From positions 214,039 through 278,038 of the forward strand of contig NZ_JAQKQJ010000015.1 of the NCBI RefSeq assembly GCF_029109325.1: a DNA stretch of 64,000 nucleotides, in the 5' to 3' direction. Made by a program: the position numbers and the translations under genes. The DNA is from Nodosilinea sp. PGN35. Lineage in GTDB: Bacteria; Cyanobacteriota; Cyanobacteriia; Phormidesmidales; Phormidesmidaceae. Shown one piece after another: positions 25,771 to 33,985 of this stretch. The stretch's first letter is position 1. Every line of letters begins with the position of its first letter. The notes below the pieces were generated by a model. The model did not search any database. It had not been told where the DNA came from and was given only the letters and a program-made list of their open reading frames with translations.

Positions 25771-25860
25771 CCCAGATGGCTTACCGCTCTACCGCAGGCA
25801 CCCAATTCTTTAACAACCGCAAACCGGTATAAAGAATCTGTGTTTTTGCATCCCATCTGG
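25771..25860. repeat. Nested inverted repeats downstream of the glycosidase gene
   Basis: Outer arms CCAGATGG (25772-25779) and CCATCTGG (25853-25860) enclose inner arms ATTCTTTA (25805-25812) and TAAAGAAT (25830-25837). It begins 4 bp after the stop codon. It may be a 3' RNA structure or a small repeat element. The rest of the gap to 26067 shows nothing I recognise. Confidence 0.45.
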
Positions 25861-26067
25861 CCCCGAGCCTTCGCCCCGCCAGTGAGCAGTTGTTAGACTG
25901 TTGCTTGAAAACCTCAGCCTGAGTCAGTGCCCTGAGTCGGTACATTGTGAAACTCTTGGGCTAGGGCAAAAGTCTAATAGCCATGGGCACCATAGGACAA
26001 TGCGGTTCCCCTGAGTCGCCTATCCTGCCGCAGTCTTATACGTTCCGGTTCTAGGAGAATTACTGTT

Positions 26068-26487
26068 ATGCCAAAACTGCAAGATTCAATTCAGCCCACC
26101 GCCCTGGCTCTCGCCACTAGCAACGGCAAAGAAATTGCTGAAACCGGCCTGCGCCCCTGGGGATCTTACACGGTGCTCGAGGAGGGCCGAGGCTACAAAA
26201 TTAAGCGGATCGAAGTCAAGCCGGGCCATCGCCTCAGCCTCCAGATGCACCACCACCGCAGCGAACACTGGATCGTGGTATCTGGCACCGCCAAAGTGGT
26301 CTGCGGCGAAAACGAAATCCTTTTGTCTACCAACCAGTCCACCTATGTGCCCCCCTGCACCCAGCACCGCCTCGAGAATGTAGGCGTCATTCCCCTGGTG
26401 CTGATTGAGGTACAAAACGGCGAATACCTGGGCGAAGACGACATTGTTCGATTCCAAGACGACTACTCTCGAGCTGAAACCCTCTAA
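26068..26487 (+). CDS. Cupin protein, mannose-6-phosphate isomerase type II-like
   Basis: 139 aa stand-alone cupin. The motif RPWGSYTVLEEG and the metal-binding LQMHHHRSEHWIVVSG match the C-terminal isomerase domain of bifunctional GDP-mannose pyrophosphorylase/phosphomannose isomerases. The second cupin motif is YVPPCTQHRLENVG. It may therefore interconvert mannose-6-phosphate and fructose-6-phosphate, or act on a related sugar, but single-domain members are poorly studied. The ATG at 26068 has AGGAG 9 nt upstream. The nucleotidyltransferase domain is absent from the window. Confidence 0.88.
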   Translation: MPKLQDSIQPTALALATSNGKEIAETGLRPWGSYTVLEEGRGYKIKRIEVKPGHRLSLQMHHHRSEHWIVVSGTAKVVCGENEILLSTNQSTYVPPCTQHRLENVGVIPLVLIEVQNGEYLGEDDIVRFQDDYSRAETL

Positions 26488-26579
26488 GCATTTCTCTCAC
26501 CAGATTGGCATCCCCGAGGACGGCGATAGTGCTAAGCTCAGCACTACCGCCGTTTTGTTGTGTATTGCTGCGCAGTTCC

Positions 26580-27017
26580 ATGGTTCAAATTCGCCCCGCC
26601 GCTGCCCAAGAACTGAAACGACTGCTGCGTCGGCACACCACCCCAGGCACCGACGCTGAACCCCAGGTTTATCTCACCCTTGAGCCCGGAGGCTGCGCCG
26701 ACTGGACCTACCGCCTCAGCGCCGCCGCCCTATCGACCCAGACCAAAACAGCTCTAACCTGTGGCGACCTCAGCCTGGCGGTACCTATCGACCAGCTAGA
26801 TCTAGTCAAAGATCTCACCATCGACTACGCCGAAGACCTGATGGGGGGCGGGTTTCGTTTCGTCAATCCCGTGGCCCAGCGCACTTGCGGCTGCGGCAAC
26901 GCCTTTGCCCTCAACGCAGAGGCCCCAGTGGCCCAAGACTGTACCGCTGTTCACCTGCCGACCCCTTTGAGCGATCCAGAATCTGATGAAGAAATGCTTC
27001 AGACCCTGGGCTCATAG
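26580..27017 (+). CDS. Iron-sulfur cluster assembly protein, IscA/HesB family
   Basis: 145 aa, A-type iron-sulfur carrier family. The three cysteines used for cluster binding are Cys39 in LEPGGC and Cys103 and Cys105 in TCGCG. The glycine-rich YAEDLMGGGFRFVNP between them is the family signature. The C-terminal 35 residues are an acidic extension not needed by the fold. The ATG at 26580 is chosen because MVQIRPAAAQELKRLL is the usual start; a longer in-frame start at 26505 is unlikely. It lies 84 bp upstream of rpsL on the same strand. Confidence 0.92.
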   Translation: MVQIRPAAAQELKRLLRRHTTPGTDAEPQVYLTLEPGGCADWTYRLSAAALSTQTKTALTCGDLSLAVPIDQLDLVKDLTIDYAEDLMGGGFRFVNPVAQRTCGCGNAFALNAEAPVAQDCTAVHLPTPLSDPESDEEMLQTLGS

Positions 27018-27101
27018 ATTTGACCAAAGTTTCTCCACAGTGGTAGCATTGGATCTTGTGAAAACTTGAGTTTATTACCGCCGTAGCAGCAGAAGCATCC
27101 T

Positions 27102-27476
27102 ATGCCCACGATTCAGCAACTCATTCGGAGTGAGCGCCAAAGAGCCGACAAAAAAACCAAATCCCCTGCTCTAAAAAGCTGTCCACAGCGTCGCGGGGTT
27201 TGTACTCGTGTGTATACCACCACGCCCAAAAAGCCTAACTCGGCGCTGCGCAAGGTGGCCAGGGTGCGTTTGACCTCTGGTTTTGAGGTCACTGCCTATA
27301 TCCCCGGCATTGGTCACAACCTGCAAGAGCACTCCGTAGTCATGATTCGCGGCGGTCGGGTCAAAGACCTTCCCGGCGTGCGCTACCACATTATTCGCGG
27401 CACCCTCGACACCGCTGGCGTCAAAGACCGTCGCCAGGGGCGCTCTAAGTATGGGGCCAAGCGTCCTAAGGGCTAG
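27102..27476 (+). CDS. rpsL: 30S ribosomal protein S12
   Basis: 124 aa, full length. It sits at the decoding centre and begins the str operon. MPTIQQLIRSER, KPNSALRKVARVRL and the GVKDRRQGRSKYG C-terminus are invariant family segments. The streptomycin-determining lysine in PKKPNSA is wild type. rpsG follows after 189 bp. Confidence 0.98.
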   Translation: MPTIQQLIRSERQRADKKTKSPALKSCPQRRGVCTRVYTTTPKKPNSALRKVARVRLTSGFEVTAYIPGIGHNLQEHSVVMIRGGRVKDLPGVRYHIIRGTLDTAGVKDRRQGRSKYGAKRPKG

Positions 27477-27665
27477 GGTTTGGCCGTGGGACGGGGCCGG
27501 TCTTAAGCTGGCTGCCCAGCGCCCTGACTACAATTGGAAAGTTATTATCCTGACCACCGCCTAGGCTGTGGATAGTATCGCCCCGGCCTTTACTGCCTTT
27601 ACTCGAGCTCAAGTATCCGCCCACCTTGTCCGCACAGCTAGCCTTCAATCACTGGAATTTGAACC

Positions 27666-28136
27666 ATGTCTCGCCGTACTGTCATCCAAAAGCGTCCCAT
27701 TCCGCCCGACTCTGTCTACAACAGCCGCCTCATCACAATGATGAGCCGTCGCCTGATGACGAGTGGAAAGAAGTCTTTGGCTGACAGAATTATCTACGAC
27801 TCCTTTGGCATCATCAAGGAGCGGAGCGGCGGCGATCCCCTCGATGTGTTTGAGCGGGCCGTGCGGAACGCGTCTCCCCTGGTGGAGGTAAAGGCCCGTC
27901 GGGTGGGGGGTGCTACCTATCAGGTACCGATGGAGGTGCGTTCTGAGCGCAGCGTTGCCCTCGCCCTGCGCTGGCTGACGCAGTTTGCCCGTCAGCGTCC
28001 TGGCAAATCAATGGCCATCAAGCTGGCTAACGAGTTGATGGATGCAGCCAATGAGACCGGCGGTGCCGTGCGCAAGCGCGAAGAGACCCACCGCATGGCA
28101 GAAGCGAACAAGGCTTTCGCCCACTACCGCTACTGA
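27666..28136 (+). CDS. rpsG: 30S ribosomal protein S7
   Basis: 156 aa, full length. It nucleates assembly of the 30S head and lies near the E site. MSRRTVIQKR, VEVKARRVGGATYQVP and the C-terminal ETHRMAEANKAFAHYRY are canonical. It is the second gene of the str operon; fusA follows 138 bp downstream. Confidence 0.98.
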   Translation: MSRRTVIQKRPIPPDSVYNSRLITMMSRRLMTSGKKSLADRIIYDSFGIIKERSGGDPLDVFERAVRNASPLVEVKARRVGGATYQVPMEVRSERSVALALRWLTQFARQRPGKSMAIKLANELMDAANETGGAVRKREETHRMAEANKAFAHYRY

Positions 28137-28274
28137 GCTGAGCGGGTGGTAGTGACCCTGGAGCTTTGCTTCCTTGGCGATCGCTGTTTCTGCTTCCTAA
28201 AATAAAAATCTGTTTGGGTTTGCCAGAGCGGCTAGCCCCAGAACGGCTAGCCGTAGCGTAACAAGGAGGGAGCT

Positions 28275-30350
28275 GTGGGACGAACAACGCCCCTAGAGCG
28301 GGTTAGAAACATTGGTATTGCGGCGCACATTGACGCTGGCAAGACTACCACCACGGAGCGCATCCTGTTCTACTCAGGGATCGTGCACAAAATTGGTGAA
28401 GTGCACGAGGGCACTGCCGTCACCGACTGGATGGAGCAGGAGCGAGAGCGGGGAATTACCATCACCGCTGCGGCCATTACTACCACCTGGCGCGACAATC
28501 AAATCAACATCATTGACACCCCTGGGCACGTTGACTTCACCATTGAGGTCGAGCGCTCCATGCGCGTCCTAGACGGAGTAATTGCGGTCTTTGATTCAGT
28601 GGGAGGGGTTCAGCCTCAGTCAGAAACGGTGTGGCGTCAGGCCAATCGCTACAGCGTTCCTCGCATTGCTTTCGTCAACAAAATGGATCGAACCGGTGCC
28701 GACTTCTTTAAGGTGTGCGGCCAGCTGCGCGATCGCCTAGGCGCAAATGCAGTACCGATTCAGATTCCCGTTGGAGCTGAGGCTGGCTTCCAGGGAGTTG
28801 TTGATCTAGTCGCCATGCGTGCCCGCATCTACCACGATGACCTGGGGCAGAACTTTGACGATACGGAGATACCCGCCGAGATTCAGGATGTGGCAGAGGA
28901 GTATCGCGCCCAGCTCGTTGAAGCGGTAGCTGAGACTGACGATGTCCTGATGGAAAAATATTTTGAAGGGCACCCCCTATCCTCCGACGAGATCGCCAAC
29001 GCCCTGCGTCAGGGAACAGTGCAGGGTACTCTGGTGCCAGTTCTATGCGGCTCTGCCTTCAAAAATAAAGGGATACAGCTGCTCTTGGACGCAGTTGTAG
29101 ACTATCTGCCTTCCCCTCTCGAAGTGCCGCCAATTCAGGGGCAGCTACCCAATGGTGAACTTGCTGAGCGGCCCGCAGACGACGACGAGCCTCTGGCAGC
29201 TTTGGCGTTTAAGATCATGGCCGACCCCTATGGGCGGCTCACCTTTGTGCGAGTCTACTCTGGAGTGCTAAAGAAAGGTAGCTACATCTACAACGCCACC
29301 AAAGACAAAAAAGAGCGCATCTCTCGATTGATTGTGCTCAAGGCCGACGATCGCATCGAAGTAGATGAACTGAGGGCTGGCGACCTAGGAGCCGCCATTG
29401 GCCTCAAAGATACCTTTACTGGCGACACCATCTGCGATCCTGAGCACCCCATCGTCCTGGAGTCTCTGTTTGTTCCCGAGCCCGTTATCTCGGTGGCGGT
29501 AGAGCCTAAAACCAAGCAGGATATGGATAAGCTATCCAAAGCTCTGCAATCTCTGTCGGAGGAGGACCCCACCTTCCGGGTCAGCACCAATCCCGAGACC
29601 AACCAAACCGTGATTGCCGGTATGGGTGAGCTGCATCTCGATATTCTTGTCGATCGCATGCTGCGGGAGTTTAAAGTCGAGGCCAACATCGGTGCTCCCC
29701 AGGTGGCCTACCGAGAAACCATCCGCAAAGCCACCAGGGCCGAAGGCAAGTTTATTCGCCAGAGCGGCGGTAAAGGCCAGTACGGTCACGTCGTAGTCGA
29801 GGTAGAGCCCTCTGAGGAAAGCAGCGGTTTTGAATTTGTGTCTAAAATAGTTGGGGGGACTATTCCTAAAGAATATATTTCCCCGGCAGAACAGGGCATG
29901 AAAGAAGCCTGTGAATCTGGTATCCTAGCTGGGTACCCGGTGATTGATTTAAAGGTTACGCTGGTCGATGGGTCTTACCACGATGTAGACTCATCAGAGA
30001 TGGCCTTTAAAATCGCTGGGTCAATGGCGATGAAGGAAGCCGTCATGCAGGCGTCTCCCGTCCTTCTAGAGCCGATCATGAAGGTCGAGGTTGAAGTTCC
30101 AGAAGATTTTCTGGGTGACGTCATGGGAGATTTAAACTCCCGCCGTGGCCAGATCGAGGGTATGGGAACAGAGGTTGACGTTGCAAAGGTTACAGCCCAT
30201 GTTCCCCTAGCTGAGATGTTTGGTTATGCTACCGACATCCGCTCTAAAACGCAGGGTCGGGGCATTTTTTCGATGGAGTTTAGCCACTACGGCGAGGTTC
30301 CTCGAAACGTGGCTGAGGCCATTATCTCTAAAAACACTGGGAACGCTTAG
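28275..30350 (+). CDS. fusA: Elongation factor G
   Basis: 691 aa translocation GTPase. G1 AHIDAGKTTT, G2/switch RERGITI, G3 DTPGHVDF and G4 NKMDR are all present, followed by domains II-V through to YATDIRSKTQGRGIFSMEF. The start is a GTG at 28275 with a strong AAGGAGGG only 4 nt upstream (28263-28270), which fixes the start. tuf follows 23 bp downstream. Confidence 0.98.
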   Translation: MGRTTPLERVRNIGIAAHIDAGKTTTTERILFYSGIVHKIGEVHEGTAVTDWMEQERERGITITAAAITTTWRDNQINIIDTPGHVDFTIEVERSMRVLDGVIAVFDSVGGVQPQSETVWRQANRYSVPRIAFVNKMDRTGADFFKVCGQLRDRLGANAVPIQIPVGAEAGFQGVVDLVAMRARIYHDDLGQNFDDTEIPAEIQDVAEEYRAQLVEAVAETDDVLMEKYFEGHPLSSDEIANALRQGTVQGTLVPVLCGSAFKNKGIQLLLDAVVDYLPSPLEVPPIQGQLPNGELAERPADDDEPLAALAFKIMADPYGRLTFVRVYSGVLKKGSYIYNATKDKKERISRLIVLKADDRIEVDELRAGDLGAAIGLKDTFTGDTICDPEHPIVLESLFVPEPVISVAVEPKTKQDMDKLSKALQSLSEEDPTFRVSTNPETNQTVIAGMGELHLDILVDRMLREFKVEANIGAPQVAYRETIRKATRAEGKFIRQSGGKGQYGHVVVEVEPSEESSGFEFVSKIVGGTIPKEYISPAEQGMKEACESGILAGYPVIDLKVTLVDGSYHDVDSSEMAFKIAGSMAMKEAVMQASPVLLEPIMKVEVEVPEDFLGDVMGDLNSRRGQIEGMGTEVDVAKVTAHVPLAEMFGYATDIRSKTQGRGIFSMEFSHYGEVPRNVAEAIISKNTGNA

Positions 30351-30373
30351 AAAGGAAAGGACACGTAACGTAA

Positions 30374-31603
30374 ATGGCACGCGAAAAGTTTGAACGCAAT
30401 AAACCCCACGTCAACATCGGCACTATCGGTCACGTTGACCACGGTAAAACCACTCTGACGGCTGCTATCACCATGACGCTGGCAGCGGCTGGTGGCGCTA
30501 AGGCTCGTAAATATGACGAGATCGATGCGGCTCCTGAAGAGAAGGCCCGTGGTATTACCATCAACACGGCCCACGTGGAGTACGAGACCGAAACTCGCCA
30601 CTACGCCCACGTTGACTGCCCTGGACACGCCGACTATGTAAAGAACATGATCACGGGTGCGGCCCAAATGGACGGGGCCATTCTGGTGTGTTCTGCCGCC
30701 GACGGCCCCATGCCCCAAACCCGGGAGCATATTCTGCTGGCTAAGCAGGTTGGCGTACCCAGCATCGTAGTGTTTTTGAACAAGCAAGACCAGGTCGATG
30801 ACGAAGAGCTGCTGGAACTGGTCGAGCTAGAAGTGCGCGAACTACTCAGCTCCTACGATTTCCCCGGCGATGACATTCCCATCACCTCTGGGTCGGCTTT
30901 GCTAGCAGTGGAAGCTCTGACGGCTACCCCGGCCATCGGTCGTGGAGACAATGAGTGGGTCGATAAAATCCTGGCGCTGATGGACAGCGTCGACGATTAC
31001 ATCCCTACCCCCGAGCGCGATGTCGATAAGCCCTTCCTCATGGCGGTTGAGGATGTGTTCTCCATCACTGGCCGTGGCACCGTTGCCACCGGACGGATCG
31101 AACGCGGCAAGGTCAAAGTAGGTGAAACCGTCGAGCTGGTAGGTATTCGCGATACTCGCAACACTACCGTGACCGGCGTTGAAATGTTCCAGAAGACCCT
31201 GGATGAAGGGATGGCTGGGGACAACGTGGGGCTGCTGCTGCGCGGTGTGCAAAAGGAGGACATCGAACGGGGTATGGTACTGGCCAAGCCCGGCAGTATT
31301 ACTCCCCACACTCAGTTTGAGTCTGAGGTCTACATCCTTAAGAAAGAAGAGGGTGGCCGTCACACTCCTTTCTTCCCTGGCTACAAGCCTCAGTTCTACG
31401 TGCGTACCACCGACGTGACCGGCAGCATCATCGCCTTTACCTCTGACGACGGCAGCGATGCTGAAATGGTTATGCCTGGCGATCGCATCAAAATGACCGT
31501 AGAGCTGATCAACCCCATTGCCATTGAGCAGGGGATGCGCTTTGCCATTCGTGAGGGTGGCCGCACGGTGGGAGCCGGTGTGGTTTCCAAGATTCTCAAG
31601 TAG
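30374..31603 (+). CDS. tuf: Elongation factor Tu
   Basis: 409 aa GTPase that delivers aminoacyl-tRNA to the ribosome. GHVDHGKTTL (G1), DCPGHADYVKNM (G3) and NKQDQVDD (G4) are present. Domain II contains TGRGTVATGRIERG and domain III ends in GGRTVGAGVVSKI. The length of 409 matches cyanobacterial and plastid EF-Tu, which carry a small insertion relative to E. coli. A hairpin lies in the 115-bp gap to rpsJ. Confidence 0.98.
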   Translation: MAREKFERNKPHVNIGTIGHVDHGKTTLTAAITMTLAAAGGAKARKYDEIDAAPEEKARGITINTAHVEYETETRHYAHVDCPGHADYVKNMITGAAQMDGAILVCSAADGPMPQTREHILLAKQVGVPSIVVFLNKQDQVDDEELLELVELEVRELLSSYDFPGDDIPITSGSALLAVEALTATPAIGRGDNEWVDKILALMDSVDDYIPTPERDVDKPFLMAVEDVFSITGRGTVATGRIERGKVKVGETVELVGIRDTRNTTVTGVEMFQKTLDEGMAGDNVGLLLRGVQKEDIERGMVLAKPGSITPHTQFESEVYILKKEEGGRHTPFFPGYKPQFYVRTTDVTGSIIAFTSDDGSDAEMVMPGDRIKMTVELINPIAIEQGMRFAIREGGRTVGAGVVSKILK

Positions 31604-31661
31604 TCTCAGACTATTTTTTTAGAGACAGGAGCAGGCCTTCAGAGGTTTGCTCTTGTCTTTT
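31601..31661 (+). terminator. Hairpins after tuf, possible partial terminator or processing site
   Basis: The tuf stop lies in the palindrome TAGTCTCAGACTA followed by seven T (31614-31620). A second stem, AGACAGGAGCA/TGCTCTTGTCT (31623-31633 and 31648-31658, one G-U pair), is followed by T's. Together they could reduce read-through from tuf into rpsJ. Confidence 0.5.
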
Positions 31662-31718
31662 GTCTCCACGGCGTTTTGCCGTTGCTTTGTACCTTGACAA
31701 TCAGTTCTTCTAAGACCT

Positions 31719-32036
31719 ATGGCTACTATTCAGCAACAAAAGATTCGCATTCGCCTCAAAGCCTTTGACCGCAGACTTCTAGACACCTCCTGCGAGAAGA
31801 TTGTCGATACCGCCAATCGCACTAACGCCACAGCTATTGGCCCCATTCCGCTGCCAACTAAACGCCGCATTTACTGTGTACTGCGCTCTCCCCACGTCGA
31901 TAAAGATTCCCGCGAGCACTTTGAGAGCCGCACCCATCGCCGCATCATCGATATCTATCAGCCGTCCTCTAAAACCATTGATGCCCTGATGAAGCTGGAT
32001 CTGCCCGCTGGGGTGGATATCGAAGTGAAGCTCTAG
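31719..32036 (+). CDS. rpsJ: 30S ribosomal protein S10
   Basis: 105 aa, full length. IRIRLKAFDRRLLD, GPIPLPTKRRIYCVLRSPHV and the C-terminal LPAGVDIEVKL are canonical. It is the last gene of the str operon, the usual cyanobacterial arrangement in which rpsJ follows tuf. It is followed directly by an intrinsic terminator. Confidence 0.98.
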   Translation: MATIQQQKIRIRLKAFDRRLLDTSCEKIVDTANRTNATAIGPIPLPTKRRIYCVLRSPHVDKDSREHFESRTHRRIIDIYQPSSKTIDALMKLDLPAGVDIEVKL

Positions 32037-32050
32037 ATCGCATCTGCTTG

Positions 32051-32085
32051 ACCCGCCGAGCCTTGGTCTTCGGCGGGTTCTTTAT
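32051..32085 (+). terminator. Intrinsic terminator after rpsJ
   Basis: Perfect 9-bp stem ACCCGCCGA/TCGGCGGGT (32051-32059 and 32070-32078) followed by TCTTTAT, 15 bp after the rpsJ stop. It closes the str operon. Confidence 0.8.
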
Positions 32086-32220
32086 ATTGAACTAAGCGAT
32101 GGGATCACCGCACAGATCCCCGGCATTCCCTAGGGGAGTTGGGTTAGAATACTTTTATGTAAACAAGTGTTACAGCCCGCCGGGTCTGGTGCGGCGAGCT
32201 TGAATCCGCAAGAGGCGACA

Positions 32221-32862
32221 ATGGCATTCTCCGAGTCCATATCTGTGCGAGAACTACCACTCTTTCCGCTACCTGAACTAGTTTTATTTCCGGGGAGACA
32301 CCTACCGCTTCATGTGTTTGAGCCCCGCTACCGGATCATGATGAACACCATTCTGCAGAGCGATCGCCGCTTTGGCGTGCTTATGCTGGATCCTGCTAGC
32401 GGGCAGCCCGCCAATGTGGGCTGTTGCGCTGAGATTCTCCACTACCAGCGGCTGCCCGACGATCGCCTTAAAATTCTCACCATTGGGCAACAGCGGTTTC
32501 GGGTGCTGAGCTACGTGCGCGAAAAACCCTATCGTGTGGGACTAGTGGAGTGGATTGAGGATAAGCCCACCAGCCAGGATCTAAGCCCGCTGGCCTCCGA
32601 CGTAGATCGCCTGCTGCGGGATGTCGTGCATCTGTCGGCCAAGCTAACCAATCAGGATATTGATCTCCCCGACAATATCCCCGACATCCCCATCGAATTG
32701 TCTTACTGGGTAGCGAGCAATCTGCACGGGGTAGCTCTCGAACAGCAAGCGCTGCTCGAGATGGATGACACCAGCGTGCGGCTGGAGCGCGAAGCCGAAA
32801 TTCTAACTTCTACTCGGAATCATTTGGCAGCCCGCACAGCGCTTAAGGAAGTACTTGAGTAG
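32221..32862 (+). CDS. Stand-alone LON substrate-binding domain protein
   Basis: 213 aa from ATG 32221 with AGAGG 7 nt upstream. A longer in-frame start at 32167 adds an unlikely extension. RELPLFPLPELVLFPG and LPLHVFEPRYRIM are the hallmark of the N-terminal domain of Lon protease. There is no AAA+ or protease domain, so it is not a protease; relatives may bind or present substrates. The C-terminal third is helical. Its 3' end overlaps the convergent pheA by 20 bp. Confidence 0.92.
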   Translation: MAFSESISVRELPLFPLPELVLFPGRHLPLHVFEPRYRIMMNTILQSDRRFGVLMLDPASGQPANVGCCAEILHYQRLPDDRLKILTIGQQRFRVLSYVREKPYRVGLVEWIEDKPTSQDLSPLASDVDRLLRDVVHLSAKLTNQDIDLPDNIPDIPIELSYWVASNLHGVALEQQALLEMDDTSVRLEREAEILTSTRNHLAARTALKEVLE

Positions 32863-33748
32863 ACTGGGTTTTAGCCTTAGCGGCGGCTAGGCTAGGGTCA
32901 GCGGTGATCAGGTCGTAGGTGCCAAAATTGACGAGGGTCTCGGTGCAGCTCAGGAGCCCGTCGAGGGCTCGCTGCCCAACGGCGCTGTGGGCACTGATCT
33001 CTAAATCGACAAAGAACAGGTATTCCCCCAGCGATCGCTTGGTGGGGCGCGACTCGATGCGGCTGAGATTAATTCCGGAGCGAGCCAATACCTCTAGGGG
33101 TTTGAGCAGGGCACCGGGGCCGTTGACCGGCAGGCTAAAGGCCAGGGATGTGTACTGCCCCCCGAGCGGAGATGTCTGGGGATCGCTGCCCTTGAGCACC
33201 CAGAACTTGGTGCAATTGTCTGTATGGTCGTTGATGTTATGGGCCAGTATTGGCAGGTTGTACAGCTGAGCCGCCCACTCTGAGGAAATAGCGGCTACGG
33301 CACTGTTGTCGGCCAGGTGCCCCAACGCTTCTGTAGTAGAACGGGTGGCAATTAGATGGGCCTGGGGCAGGTGGCGCTCCAGCCAGCGCTGGCACTGAGA
33401 AAGCGCCTGGGGATGGGAGTACACTACATCGATGGCGCTGAGGTCGTCAGCCTGGGAGAGCAGCCCGTGGCGAATGGGCATGACCACGGCATGGTGAATT
33501 TTGAGCTGCTGAAGCTGCCACAGGGTATCGAGGGTGGTGGTAACGCCCCCTTCCGTAGAGTTTTCCACCGGCACAATGGTCAGGGTAGTGGTGCCCTCGG
33601 CGGTGGCCTGCATGGCCTTAGGGATGCTCGGCAGGGCCACTAGATTGACCGCCGGATGACCGCGGTGCTCTAGGTGCAGGCTGTAGGCCAGGGCGGCGAG
33701 CTGGGTATAGGTGCCCTCAGGCCCCAAATAGGCAATGGTAACGGTCAT
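32843..33748 (-). CDS. pheA: Prephenate dehydratase
   Basis: Converts prephenate to phenylpyruvate for phenylalanine. It is 301 aa. The catalytic domain opens AYLGPEGTYTQ and includes VPVENSTEGGV, ATRSTTEALGHL and the NCTKFWVL segment. The C-terminal ACT regulatory domain (about 205-285) contains GALLKPLEVLARSGINLSRIESRP, so feedback inhibition by phenylalanine is expected. It is a monofunctional form without chorismate mutase. Convergent with the LON-domain gene. Confidence 0.96.
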   Translation of the reverse strand: MTVTIAYLGPEGTYTQLAALAYSLHLEHRGHPAVNLVALPSIPKAMQATAEGTTTLTIVPVENSTEGGVTTTLDTLWQLQQLKIHHAVVMPIRHGLLSQADDLSAIDVVYSHPQALSQCQRWLERHLPQAHLIATRSTTEALGHLADNSAVAAISSEWAAQLYNLPILAHNINDHTDNCTKFWVLKGSDPQTSPLGGQYTSLAFSLPVNGPGALLKPLEVLARSGINLSRIESRPTKRSLGEYLFFVDLEISAHSAVGQRALDGLLSCTETLVNFGTYDLITADPSLAAAKAKTQSTQVLP

Positions 33749-33985
33749 GGAAACGCGCAGCGACGGTAGCGGGCCTGTTCCATACTAAGCTGTGGCCGGG
33801 ACGATTGCGCTTCAAGCCAGTCTTCGACGATCGCAGCCTGGGCCCTAGAGCTTGGATGATAACTGGGTGAGAATTAACATCTCCTTAACCGAAATGCGGC
33901 ACACTCTGGTCGAATAAAGTCAGCGTTCCCCAGTAATATGTAATGGGTTTTGGCCAGGTCTGGTTCCTGGTGGGGAGTGGCGGTA

